In this document: positions 32,761-41,226 of the stretch, piece after piece
Position numbering within the stretch: the stretch's first letter is position 1
Layout: the number at the start of each line of letters is the position of its first letter
Assembly: GCF_003664585.1 (NCBI RefSeq)
Contig: NZ_RCHI01000002.1
Location: 1-64,000 of the forward strand
DNA from: Paenirhodobacter hankyongi
GTDB lineage: Bacteria > Pseudomonadota > Alphaproteobacteria > Rhodobacterales > Rhodobacteraceae
DNA: 64,000 nucleotides
Direction of reading: 5' to 3'
The notes under the pieces: model-generated
Told to the model about the DNA's origin: nothing
What the model saw: the letters and a program-made list of their open reading frames with translations, nothing else
Databases searched by the model: none
Translations under genes and position numbers: made by a program

Positions 32761-33903
32761 TCAGGCCAGATGATCCACCTTCGCCAGATACTGCGCCTGC
32801 ACCTGCAGCGCAGAAAGCCAGCCCTGCACCAGTTTCGGGTCATGCGGCGCGGCATGGACACCCGCCGGGATGTCATGGGCCAGCACCGCCTCGACCGCGA
32901 GCGAGACCGTGCCGGAGACCAGCCGCGCCATCGCGCTGCCACGGATGTCGCCCGTCGCCTCGAGCACCCAGGACCGGTCGAAGACCGCGCGCCCGGCACG
33001 TTTCGCGGTGAGCGTGACGACCGCCACCACCCGGTCGGGCTCGTCCGGGCCATAGCCGTTCTCGCGCAACAGCCGCTCGGCCAGCTGCGCGAGGCGGCGG
33101 TCCGCCCCGTCAGAGGTATCGCCAAGCGCCGCGAAGACCGGTTGCCAGGCCTCGGCCCAGCCCAGAAGCCGCAGCGTGCCGCGGACGAAATCCTCGATCC
33201 GCCAGCTCGGATCGAAGCGGTATTCGCCGATGTAGCCGAGGCTGTCGCGGTTCGGATAGACCTCGAAGGTCTCGGGGTGCGGCAGCGGCGCGTCATAGCG
33301 CGTCACCCCTTCCCAGGGATGGGCCAGGCGCAGCTCGGTGAAATGGCGGATCGAGCGCGAAGGTGATTTCAGCGCCCGCAGCACGCCAAGCGGCGACCAG
33401 CTGAACTTGTAGCGAAAGGCGTTCGGCCGGGCCGGGATGCCGCCGCAATAGCTGTGGAACGACACCGTATCGCCCGGCGCGATGGTGCCCGAGGCACGGT
33501 AATCGGCGACCAGATCATGCGCCATCAGATGGTCGATGCCGGGGGCAAGCCCGACCTCGCCCAGCACGGCGACGCCCGCCTTGCGCGCCGCCACATCGAG
33601 CCCGCGCAACTCGGGCGTCAGCTCCGAGGCACAGACGAAATGCGCCTGCCGGTGCAGCGCGATGCGGGCGAGCGCCGGATGCAGATCGGAGGGCAGCATC
33701 GAGATGACGACATCGCCCGGCCGCAGCGTCGCCTCGAGCGCGGGCAGGCTGTACTCGGCGATGCGGGCGCGGCGGCCGGCAAGCAGCGCCTCGGCCTGTG
33801 GCCGCTCGATCGTCCAGACGGTGAGCGCGCGCCCCGCGTCGACCAGCCGGCGCAGCCCCGGCCCCGAACTCAGCCCCGTTCCGCACCAGTGGATCATCGC
33901 CAT
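32761..33903 (-). CDS. saccharopine dehydrogenase-family protein
   Basis: 380-residue NAD(P)-binding protein. The N-terminal Rossmann segment starts MIHWCGTGLSSGPGLRRLVDAG, with a GTG-x-S-SG variant of the usual GxGxxG. The central region VLGEVGLAPGIDHLMAH and SYCGGIPAR matches saccharopine dehydrogenase/reductase and its homologues. The family includes lysine-metabolism enzymes and others of unknown function. The start at 33903 follows GAGGAGGGCGGCG. It is 11 bp downstream of a WGR-domain gene, an unusual partner. Confidence 0.85.
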   Translation of the reverse strand: MAMIHWCGTGLSSGPGLRRLVDAGRALTVWTIERPQAEALLAGRRARIAEYSLPALEATLRPGDVVISMLPSDLHPALARIALHRQAHFVCASELTPELRGLDVAARKAGVAVLGEVGLAPGIDHLMAHDLVADYRASGTIAPGDTVSFHSYCGGIPARPNAFRYKFSWSPLGVLRALKSPSRSIRHFTELRLAHPWEGVTRYDAPLPHPETFEVYPNRDSLGYIGEYRFDPSWRIEDFVRGTLRLLGWAEAWQPVFAALGDTSDGADRRLAQLAERLLRENGYGPDEPDRVVAVVTLTAKRAGRAVFDRSWVLEATGDIRGSAMARLVSGTVSLAVEAVLAHDIPAGVHAAPHDPKLVQGWLSALQVQAQYLAKVDHLA

Positions 33904-33914
33904 CGCCGCCCTCC

Positions 33915-34154
33915 TCAGCCGCGCGCGGCACGCCGCTCGCTCAGCCGGTAGCCGCGCGAGATCGCCCGCCCCCGCCAGCGATCGGCCGCCTGCACCGCAT
34001 CGCGCAGGTTGGAAAACCAGTTCACCCGCGCGCCCGCGAGCCGCCCCGCCCGGCCCCATTCGCGCAGCACCGTATATTCGCCGAACAGGTTGTCGGAGAT
34101 TTCCACGCGATAGAAGGCGCGCGCCGGGGCCCGATGGAGCAGGATGGTCAGCAT
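33915..34154 (-). CDS. stand-alone WGR-domain protein
   Basis: 79 residues made almost wholly of one WGR domain: LLHRAPARAFYRVEISDNLFGEYTVLREWGRAGRLAG, with the WGR triplet at about 33-35 followed by the G-R-x-G turn. WGR domains bind nucleic-acid ends or bridge proteins in PARP1-3 and also occur alone in bacteria. The start is taken at 34154, where the domain begins, after AAGGCACTGCC. It leads a two-gene unit with the saccharopine-dehydrogenase-family gene. Function unknown. Confidence 0.85.
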   Translation of the reverse strand: MLTILLHRAPARAFYRVEISDNLFGEYTVLREWGRAGRLAGARVNWFSNLRDAVQAADRWRGRAISRGYRLSERRAARG

Positions 34155-34220
34155 GGCAGTGCCTTGCGCAGGGATCTGGCTCAAGGGAATCAGAAGCGCG
34201 CCGGCATTGCCAGCGCAAAA

Positions 34221-34925
34221 TCAGCTCCAGCGCACCTCGCCCAGGAAGATATAGCCCGCCCCATAGATCGTCTTGATCAGGCGCGGGTTCTTCGGGTCTT
34301 CGCCCAGCTTCGTGCGCAGCCGCGAGATCCGCACATCCATCGCCCGGTCGAAACTTTCGCCCGCCCCGCTGCCCAGTGCCTCCTGCATCTGGGCGCGGGT
34401 GATGAGCCGGTTCGGGCTTTCGAGGAAGAGCCGCAGCACCTCGCCCTCGGCGTGCGAAAACGGCGTCTCGCGGCCCGCGGCATCGGTCAGCACGTAGCGG
34501 TCGAACTGCGCGCGCCAGCCGGCGAAATCGGCGGTCTGGGCGGCCGGCGCCGCCTCGGCACGGGGTTTGCGCAACCGGGCGCGGATGCGGGCCACGACCT
34601 CGGCCGGGTCGAAGGGCTTGATGATGTAATCGTCGGCGCCGAGTTCCAGCCCGGTGACGCGGTCATGCACCTGCGCGCGCCCCGAGATGATGATGATCGC
34701 CGCCCCCTGTTCCAGCGCCAGCCGGTGCACCAGCGCCAGCCCGTCGCGGTCGGGCAGGCCCAGATCGACCAGGCAGACATCGGGCTGGGCACGCTTCAGC
34801 CCCGCCTCGAACTCGGTCGCGCGGGCATAGCAGGTGGTGCGGAATCCGGCCTCTTCGAGCGCATCCGACAGCATCCGGCGGATCTCTGGCTCGTCGTCGA
34901 GGATGGCGACATGCGGGGCGGTCAT
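34221..34925 (-). CDS. OmpR-family response regulator
   Basis: 234 residues: receiver domain (1-120) with acidic pair Asp10-Asp11, phospho-acceptor Asp54 (CLVDLGLP), Thr/Ser switch in IIISG and Lys103 (IIKPFDP); winged-helix DNA-binding domain (about 135-230) with LITRAQMQEAL and VRISRLRTKL, ending TIYGAGYIF. It overlaps the hybrid kinase gene by 4 bp and is almost certainly its partner. The pair is divergent from the acyl-CoA ligase/Liv operon, the likely target. Confidence 0.94.
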   Translation of the reverse strand: MTAPHVAILDDEPEIRRMLSDALEEAGFRTTCYARATEFEAGLKRAQPDVCLVDLGLPDRDGLALVHRLALEQGAAIIIISGRAQVHDRVTGLELGADDYIIKPFDPAEVVARIRARLRKPRAEAAPAAQTADFAGWRAQFDRYVLTDAAGRETPFSHAEGEVLRLFLESPNRLITRAQMQEALGSGAGESFDRAMDVRISRLRTKLGEDPKNPRLIKTIYGAGYIFLGEVRWS

Positions 34926-36829
34926 CGGCGGGCTCCGTCGATCAGGGCGGCGAGTTCGCGCGCGGAGAAGGGTTTTTGCAGCACCGCGCAGGGGGCGGAG
35001 GCGCGCAGCGGATCCCCGGGCGGCAGCGAGGTCATCAGCACCACCGGCAGCCGCGGCGCAAGACGCTGCGCGAGCTCGACCCCGGTCGCCTCGCCCGGCA
35101 GCTGGATGTCCGAGAGCACCAGCCCGATATCGGGCAGCGCGGAGAGCGCCTCGGCCTCGGCGACGCTTGCCGCCTCGATCACGGTGTGGCCGAGACCGCG
35201 CAGCATCTCGCGCACGTTGGCGCGGATATCGTCATTGTCCTCGACCAGGAGCACCAGCATCGGCGCGGCCGGCGCGCCGGCGGGCCGCAGCGGCAGGCGC
35301 AGGGTGACGCACGCGCCCTCCTCGGTGTTCTCGAGCTGCACGGTGCCGCCCGCCAGCTTCGTCTGGTCATAGACCATCGACAGGCCAAGCCCCGAGCCCT
35401 CGCCGCCCTTCGTGGTGAAGAACGGATCGAGCCCGCGGGAGAGCGCCTCGGCCGAGAAGCCGGGGCCGGTGTCGGTGACGGAAATCTCTACCCAGGTGTC
35501 GCGCACCGGATGCAGCTCGACCCGGATCTTGCCGCCGCGCGGCCCCATCGCGTCGCGCGCGTTCAGAAGCAGGTTGAGCAGGCTGTCCTGCAGCTGCCCC
35601 GGATCGACCAGAACCGGCCGGTCGAGCCCGCCGACGAAGGTCTCGAGCCGGATCGCATCGCCAAGCGTCGGACGTGCCATCGCGGCGATATCCTCGACCA
35701 GCGGGCGCAGCTCGACCGCCTCGGGGCGCAGCACGCGCCGGCCCGAGATCGCGGCGATCCGGTCCAGCAACGTGCCACCGCGCCGCGCCGCGGCCAGCGT
35801 GCCGCGGGCGATCTCTGCCGCGGCGGGGGGCAGGTCGGGCAAACGCGCAAGCCGCCCCTGCAGGCCGAGAATGACGGTGAGCAGATTCGCGAAATCATGC
35901 GCAAGCCCCGAGGTCAGGTGCCCGGCGAGCTCGCGCTTGGCCGATTGGGCGAGTGCGGCGCGCGCCTGCGCCTCGTGCGTGACGTCGGTCGACAGGATAT
36001 AGACGCCCGCCACCTCGCCCGCCGCATCGCGATCGGGGGTCAGCGCCACGCGCACCCGCCGCCCGGAGGGGGTATGGGTGATCTCGCGCACATTCGCCTC
36101 GCCCGCCAGCGCCTGCAGGAAGCCGGGCTCAAGCCGTGCGAAGGTGTCGGCGCCCAGCGTCTCGGAGGCATGGCGCCCGACCGGATCGAGCACCGCGCCC
36201 GGCATCACCGTGGGCAGCTTGCGGTTCGAGAAGGTGTAGATCAGCCCGCGGTCCACATGCGCGATATGGGCGGGCATCATCTCGGTCACCTGCCTCGTGC
36301 GCGCCTCGATCGCGGTCAGCTCGCGCTGCGTCTCGGCAAGGGCGGCATTCGTCGCGCCAAGCTCGCGGTTCGCCGCCGCCAGCCGCTCGGCATGGTCGAG
36401 CACCTGCACCGACAGCTCCTGAGAGCGGGCGCGCAACAGCCCCTCCTGGCGCTTGATCTCGGTGATGTCGGTATAGACCGTGACCCAGCCGCCCTGCGCG
36501 AGCGGCGCCCCCTCGACCGCGATCGTGCGCCCGTTCGCCCGCGCGCGTTCCATGTAATGCGGCGCGAAGGTGCGCGCCTGCGCGACGCGCAACCGCACCG
36601 CCTCCTCGAGATCGGTGACGGGGCCGTATTCGCCGCGCGTCACCAGAAAACGGATCGTGTCCTCGAAGGGCGTGCCCGGCCGGGTCAGCGCCTCGGGCAG
36701 GTCGAACATCAGCGCGAATTGCCGGTTGCACACCGCCAGCCGCAACTCGCTGTCATAGATCGACAGCGCCTGGCCGATCATGTTCAGCCCGGCCTCCATC
36801 AGCCGCGCATGGGTGTCCTCTGCGGTCAT
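34922..36829 (-). CDS. PAS-containing hybrid histidine kinase
   Basis: 635 residues, no membrane segment, so a cytosolic sensor. Order: PAS-7-like sensor (about 1-125), coiled-coil linker (130-180), second PAS (about 180-290), dimerisation domain with His311 (GLAHDFANLLTV), ATPase domain with NARDAM (N box, 423-428), DTGPGF (G1) and GSGLGLSMV (G2), then a receiver domain with Asp574 and Lys619 (LQKPF). The DHp sequence HDFAN is the usual HDFNN variant of hybrid kinases. Soluble PAS domains suggest it senses an intracellular metabolite or redox state. The adjacent operon suggests the ligand is the imported acid or its CoA ester (inference). Confidence 0.93.
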   Translation of the reverse strand: MTAEDTHARLMEAGLNMIGQALSIYDSELRLAVCNRQFALMFDLPEALTRPGTPFEDTIRFLVTRGEYGPVTDLEEAVRLRVAQARTFAPHYMERARANGRTIAVEGAPLAQGGWVTVYTDITEIKRQEGLLRARSQELSVQVLDHAERLAAANRELGATNAALAETQRELTAIEARTRQVTEMMPAHIAHVDRGLIYTFSNRKLPTVMPGAVLDPVGRHASETLGADTFARLEPGFLQALAGEANVREITHTPSGRRVRVALTPDRDAAGEVAGVYILSTDVTHEAQARAALAQSAKRELAGHLTSGLAHDFANLLTVILGLQGRLARLPDLPPAAAEIARGTLAAARRGGTLLDRIAAISGRRVLRPEAVELRPLVEDIAAMARPTLGDAIRLETFVGGLDRPVLVDPGQLQDSLLNLLLNARDAMGPRGGKIRVELHPVRDTWVEISVTDTGPGFSAEALSRGLDPFFTTKGGEGSGLGLSMVYDQTKLAGGTVQLENTEEGACVTLRLPLRPAGAPAAPMLVLLVEDNDDIRANVREMLRGLGHTVIEAASVAEAEALSALPDIGLVLSDIQLPGEATGVELAQRLAPRLPVVLMTSLPPGDPLRASAPCAVLQKPFSARELAALIDGARR

Positions 36830-37024
36830 CCGGTCTCCTCCCCCGCCATCGCTAGCATCCCGGCGGGGTCCGGCAAAGGGGCAAGGGGCGCCGGAAAGGA
36901 TTCGTTAGATTTCGGAAAAAGTCAGGAAAACTTTGACCCGCAGCCTTCGGGCATGACGCGGCAGGCGATGGAGGAATCGCCTCCTGCGGCGAGGACGCCG
37001 GGCGACCGGCGTGAGGGAGGACAC

Positions 37025-38998
37025 ATGGCGGACAGAACGGCGGCGGAGCACTCCGCGCAGTCGATTCCTGCGCTTCTGGCGCGGAACGTGGCGCGGTATG
37101 GCGGCTATCCGGCCTATCGCGAAAAGGAATTCGGGATCTGGCAGACCTGGACCTGGGCCCAGGCGAACGAGGAGATCCGCGCGCTGGCGATGGGGCTGCT
37201 GAGCCTTGGCGTCGCCCGCGGCGATCACATCGCGATCATCGGGCGCAACCGCCCGGCGCATTACTGGGCGATGGTGGCGGCGCAGATGTGCGGCGCGGTG
37301 CCGGTGCCGCTCTATCAGGACGCGGTGGCCGAGGAGATGGCCTATGTCCTTGGCCATTGCGGCGCGCGCTTCGTCGTCTGCGGCGATCAGGAGCAGGTCG
37401 ACAAGGTGGTCGAGGTCGAGGACCGCATCCACACGATCGAGCACGTGATGTACACCGACAAGCGCGGCATGCGGAAATACGACCATTCCCGGATGAACGC
37501 GCTGGCCGACGTCATCGCCGAGGGCAAGGCGGGGCACTACCGCTACGAGCAGGAGCTCGAGACCCGCATCGCCGAGCTGACCTATGACAGCACCTGCGTG
37601 ATGCTCTACACCTCGGGCACCACCGGCAAGCCGAAGGGCGTGGTTCTGTCGAACCGCAACATCATCGAGACGGCGAAGAACTCGGTCTCCTTCGACCGGC
37701 TGACCCGGGCCGAAGAGGTGCTCGCCTATCTGCCGATGGCCTGGGTGGGCGATTTCATCTTCTCGGTCGGGCAGGCCTATTGGGCGGGCTTCACCGTGAA
37801 CTGCCCGGAAAACGCCGCGACGATGATGACCGACCTGCGCGAGATCGGGCCGACCTATTTCTTCGCCCCGCCGCGGGTGTTCGAGGGCCAGCTGACGCAG
37901 GTGATGATCCGCATGGAAGATGCGGGGCGGGTGAAGAAGTGGCTCTTCGACCATTACATGGCGCTGGCCCGCCGGGTCGGCCCCGCGATCCTCGACGGCG
38001 CCCCCGTCGGCATGCTCGACCGGCTGCGCTATGCGCTTGGCGGGTTCTTCATCTACGGGCCGCTGAAGAACACGCTCGGCTTCTCGCGCATCCGCGTGGG
38101 CTACACCGCGGGCGAGGCGATCGGGCCCGAGATCTTCGACTTCTACCGCTCGCTCGGCATCAACCTGAAGCAGCTCTACGGCCAGACCGAGGCCTCGGTC
38201 TTCATCACCCAGCAGCCCGACGGCCAGGTCCGCTCCGACACCGTCGGCGTGCCCTCGCCGGGCGTCGAGGTGAAGATCGGCGAGAACGGTGAAGTCTACT
38301 ATCGCTCGCCGGGCACTTTCGTCGAGTATTACAACAACCCCGACAGCACCGCCTCGACCAAGGACGCCGAGGGCTGGGTTGCCACGGGGGATGCGGGGTT
38401 CTTCGAGGAAGGCTCGGGGCACCTGCGCATCATCGACCGCGCCAAGGACGTCGGCAAACTGGCCGATGGCCGGCTCTTCGCTCCCAAATACGTGGAAAAC
38501 AAGCTCAAGTTCTACCCAAGCATTCTTGAGGCTGTCGTCTTTGGCGCGGGTCGCGACCGCTGCACCGCCTTCATCAACATCGACCTGACCGCGGTCGGCA
38601 ACTGGGCCGAGCGCAACAACATCGCCTATGCCTCCTATCAGGAACTGGCCGGGCACCCGAAGGTCTATGACATGATCCGCGGTCACATCGACGAGGTGAA
38701 CGCCTCGGTGGCGCGCGACCCGATGCTCTCCGGCTGCCAGATCCACCGCTTCCTGATCCTGCACAAGGAACTCGACGCGGACGATGGCGAGATGACCCGC
38801 ACCCGCAAGGTGCGCCGCAACATCGTGGCCGAGAAATACGCCGACCTGATCGACGCGCTCTATGACGGGCGCGACAGCGTCTACACCGAGACCGAGGTCA
38901 CCTACGAGGACGGCCGCAAGGGGGCGATCAAGGCGACGCTGACGCTTGCCGACGCGACCGTCGCTCCCGGGGTGCAGCTGGCGGAGGCCGCAGAATGA
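37025..38998 (+). CDS. AMP-forming acyl-CoA synthetase (long-chain type)
   Basis: 657-residue ANL-superfamily ligase that makes an acyl-adenylate and then an acyl-CoA. The P-loop reads YTSGTTGKPKG, the A5 motif LYGQTEAS, the A7/A8 region WVATGDAGFFEE with IIDRAKDVGKLADGRLFAPKYVEN, and a C-terminal Lys-containing LTRTRKVRR-like segment (MTRTRKVRRN). It is closest by eye to FadD-like AMP-ligases of about 650 residues. The start at 37025 follows GAGGGAGGACAC. Its stop overlaps the LivG-like gene (ATGA), so it is the first gene of an import operon. The 195-bp gap upstream is shared with the kinase operon. Confidence 0.9.
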   Translation: MADRTAAEHSAQSIPALLARNVARYGGYPAYREKEFGIWQTWTWAQANEEIRALAMGLLSLGVARGDHIAIIGRNRPAHYWAMVAAQMCGAVPVPLYQDAVAEEMAYVLGHCGARFVVCGDQEQVDKVVEVEDRIHTIEHVMYTDKRGMRKYDHSRMNALADVIAEGKAGHYRYEQELETRIAELTYDSTCVMLYTSGTTGKPKGVVLSNRNIIETAKNSVSFDRLTRAEEVLAYLPMAWVGDFIFSVGQAYWAGFTVNCPENAATMMTDLREIGPTYFFAPPRVFEGQLTQVMIRMEDAGRVKKWLFDHYMALARRVGPAILDGAPVGMLDRLRYALGGFFIYGPLKNTLGFSRIRVGYTAGEAIGPEIFDFYRSLGINLKQLYGQTEASVFITQQPDGQVRSDTVGVPSPGVEVKIGENGEVYYRSPGTFVEYYNNPDSTASTKDAEGWVATGDAGFFEEGSGHLRIIDRAKDVGKLADGRLFAPKYVENKLKFYPSILEAVVFGAGRDRCTAFINIDLTAVGNWAERNNIAYASYQELAGHPKVYDMIRGHIDEVNASVARDPMLSGCQIHRFLILHKELDADDGEMTRTRKVRRNIVAEKYADLIDALYDGRDSVYTETEVTYEDGRKGAIKATLTLADATVAPGVQLAEAAE

Positions 38999-39813
38999 AG
39001 GACATGAACGAAGGCTGGGTCACCGCCGACGGCCGCAAGATCGGTGGCGTGCTGATGGAGCTTCGCAACATCACGCTGAAGTTCGGCGGGGTGACGGCGA
39101 TCAAGGACATCAGCTTCGACATCCGCGACGGCGAGATCCGCGCGATCATCGGCCCGAACGGGGCCGGCAAATCCTCGATGCTGAACGTGATCTCGGGCTT
39201 TTACGTGCCGACCGAGGGCTCGGTCTGGTTCAAGGGCTATCAGCGCGGGCCGATGAAGCCCTATCAGGTCGCCCAGCTCGGCATCGCGCGCACCTTCCAG
39301 AACATCGCGCTCTTCGACGGCATGTCGGTGCTCGACAACATCATGACCGGGCGGCTGACGCTGATGAAATCGGGGCTCTTCAGCCAGGCCTTCTGGTGGG
39401 GGGGCGCCAGCCGCGAGGAAGAGGCGCATCGCGAGAAGGTCGAGAAGATCATCGACTTCCTCGAGATCCAGAACATCCGGAAAACGCCGGTGGGCCGCCT
39501 GCCCTATGGCCTGAAGAAGCGCGTCGAGCTGGCCCGGGCGCTGGCCGCCGAGCCGAAGATCCTGCTGCTCGACGAGCCGATGGCGGGGATGAACGTCGAG
39601 GAGAAGGAGGACATGTGCCGCTTCATCCTCGACGTGAACGACGAGTTCGGCACCACCATCGTGCTGATCGAGCACGACATGGGCGTGGTGATGGACCTGA
39701 GCGACCGCGTGGTGGTGATGGATTACGGCAAGAAGATCGGTGACGGCCCGCCCGAGGAGGTGCGCAGCAACCAGGCCGTGATCGACGCCTATCTGGGGGT
39801 GGCCCATGACTGA
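38995..39813 (+). CDS. branched-chain-type ABC ATPase (LivG-like)
   Basis: 272 residues. Walker A GPNGAGKSS, Q-loop region RTFQNIALFDGMSVLDNI, a LivG-type degenerate signature LPYGLKKRVELARAL, Walker B ILLLDEPMAGMN and H-loop LIEHDMGVVMDL. The C-terminal DAYLGVAHD is typical of LivG. It powers, with the LivF-like ATPase encoded later, a HAAT-family importer. ATGA overlap with the upstream ligase gene. Confidence 0.94.
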   Translation: MKDMNEGWVTADGRKIGGVLMELRNITLKFGGVTAIKDISFDIRDGEIRAIIGPNGAGKSSMLNVISGFYVPTEGSVWFKGYQRGPMKPYQVAQLGIARTFQNIALFDGMSVLDNIMTGRLTLMKSGLFSQAFWWGGASREEEAHREKVEKIIDFLEIQNIRKTPVGRLPYGLKKRVELARALAAEPKILLLDEPMAGMNVEEKEDMCRFILDVNDEFGTTIVLIEHDMGVVMDLSDRVVVMDYGKKIGDGPPEEVRSNQAVIDAYLGVAHD

Positions 39814-39848
39814 CGCCCGTCCGCAACCGAACTCGAAGGGAGGCCGCC

Positions 39849-40835
39849 ATGCCTGACCAGCTGCTTTACGCGATGGAAGTGACCCTGAACGGCCTGATGG
39901 CGGGGGTGATGTATGCACTTGTCGCACTCGGCTTCGTGCTGATCTACAAGGCCTCGGGCATCTTCAACTATGCGCAGGGGGTGCTTGCGCTCTTTGCCGC
40001 GCTGACACTCGTCGGCATCCAGCAGGGCCAGGTGCCCTTCGCCCATGTCATCAACGCGATCACCGGCGGGCATCTCGAAAGCTTCGGCTGGCAGCTGCCC
40101 TCGGTCCTCGCGATCGGGCTCACCGCCGGGGTGATGGTGCTGCTGGCGATCGTCATCGAGAAACTGGTGCTGAAGCATCTGGTGGGCCAGGCCGAGATCA
40201 TCCTGTTCATGGCGACGATCGGGCTGGCCTATTTCCTCGAGGGCTTCGGCGACGTGATGTGGGGCGCCGACATCAAGACGCTGGACGTCGGCCTGCCGCA
40301 GGGCATCAACGAGACGCTCGAGAGCGTGACCGACGGCCTCTTCGGCTATGGCTTCTTCATCGACAACCTCGATGTCGTCGCGGCGCTGGTCGCGGTGGCG
40401 CTGGTCACCGCGCTGACCCTCTTCAGCCAGTATTCGAAACAGGGCCGCGCCCTGCGCGCGGTGGCCGACGACCACCAGGCGGCACTGTCGGTCGGGATCT
40501 CGCTGCGCTTCATCTGGGTGCTGGTGTGGTCGATCGCGGGCATCGTCGCGCTCGTCGCCGGGATCATGTGGGGCTCGAAATCGGGCGTGCAGTTCTCGCT
40601 CAGCCTGATCGCGCTGAAGGCGCTGCCGGTGCTGATGCTGGGCGGCTTCACCTCGATCCCCGGCGCGATCGTCGGCGGTCTCATCATCGGCATGGGCGAG
40701 AAGCTGTTCGAGTTCTTCCTCGGCCCGCTGATCGGCGGCGCCACCGAGAACTGGTTCGCCTATGTGCTCGCCCTCGTCTTCCTCGTGTTCCGGCCGCAGG
40801 GCCTGTTCGGCGAACGCATCATCGAGCGGGTGTGA
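39849..40835 (+). CDS. branched-chain-type ABC permease (LivH-like)
   Basis: 328-residue permease with about eight hydrophobic segments. The N-terminal NGLMAGVMYALVALGFVLIYKASGIFNYAQGVLAL is the LivH signature (G-x-x-Y-A-L-x-A-x-G-x-x-L-I, N-x-A-x-G). Conserved coupling segment ALRAVADDHQAALSVGIS faces the ATPases, and LGGFTSIPGAIVGGLIIG closes the protein. GGGAGGCCGCC precedes the ATG. It is followed by about 390 bp that hold hairpins and a tiny membrane gene before livM. Confidence 0.94.
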   Translation: MPDQLLYAMEVTLNGLMAGVMYALVALGFVLIYKASGIFNYAQGVLALFAALTLVGIQQGQVPFAHVINAITGGHLESFGWQLPSVLAIGLTAGVMVLLAIVIEKLVLKHLVGQAEIILFMATIGLAYFLEGFGDVMWGADIKTLDVGLPQGINETLESVTDGLFGYGFFIDNLDVVAALVAVALVTALTLFSQYSKQGRALRAVADDHQAALSVGISLRFIWVLVWSIAGIVALVAGIMWGSKSGVQFSLSLIALKALPVLMLGGFTSIPGAIVGGLIIGMGEKLFEFFLGPLIGGATENWFAYVLALVFLVFRPQGLFGERIIERV

Positions 40836-40883
40836 CGATGGCTGCTAGCGCAAACACGATTTTCGTTGAGTGCCGGGCGGGGA

Positions 40884-40972
40884 TGCGACATCCTGTCGCA
40901 GATCCGATCGCGCAGGGGCAGGGAGGCCCCGGTCGGAGGGAAGGGTTGCTGACGCGGCCCATCATGGCCGCG
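40884..40972 (+). other. two intercistronic hairpins between livH-like and small membrane gene
   Basis: TGCGACA-TCC-TGTCGCA (40884-40900) and CGCGGCC-CATCAT-GGCCGCG (40953-40972) are perfect 7-bp stems in a 162-bp non-coding stretch inside the operon. No T-run follows either, so they more likely set mRNA processing or stability than termination. Confidence 0.5.
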
Positions 40973-40997
40973 CAAGGGATTGGGAGGTCCTTTGGTC

Positions 40998-41177
40998 ATG
41001 AAAACCTGTGCGACTGTCTTCACCATCGGTTCGGGCGCGGCGCTGGCCTTCGGCTGGATCGCGCTCGCCGCCCCGCCGGACGAACCGACGGCACTGCATT
41101 CACTCAACATCCTACTGGCCGCGGCCGGTGCCGGGGCGGCCTTGCTGGCCTGGGCACGTCTGAAGCGCGGCTGCTGA
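40998..41177 (+). CDS. small two-helix membrane protein inside the Liv-like operon
   Basis: 59 residues with two hydrophobic helices (about 5-25 and 35-52), a short PPDEPTALHS loop between them and a basic end (WARLKRGC). GGGAGG lies upstream of the ATG. I do not recognise a family. Its place between the two permease genes of an ABC importer, same strand and spacing, suggests an accessory subunit or assembly factor; that is inference. It could also be a chance frame, though the composition is clearly transmembrane. Confidence 0.6.
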   Translation: MKTCATVFTIGSGAALAFGWIALAAPPDEPTALHSLNILLAAAGAGAALLAWARLKRGC

Positions 41178-41226
41178 GGGGGACGGACCACGCCTTCCCC
41201 CGCACGATCAACGGGGGGAAGGCCTG

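Noticed and set aside
34976..37024. Long in-frame extension upstream of the acyl-CoA synthetase
   Set aside because: It runs antisense through the hybrid kinase gene. The ATG at 37025 has a strong ribosome site, and the family N-terminus starts there.
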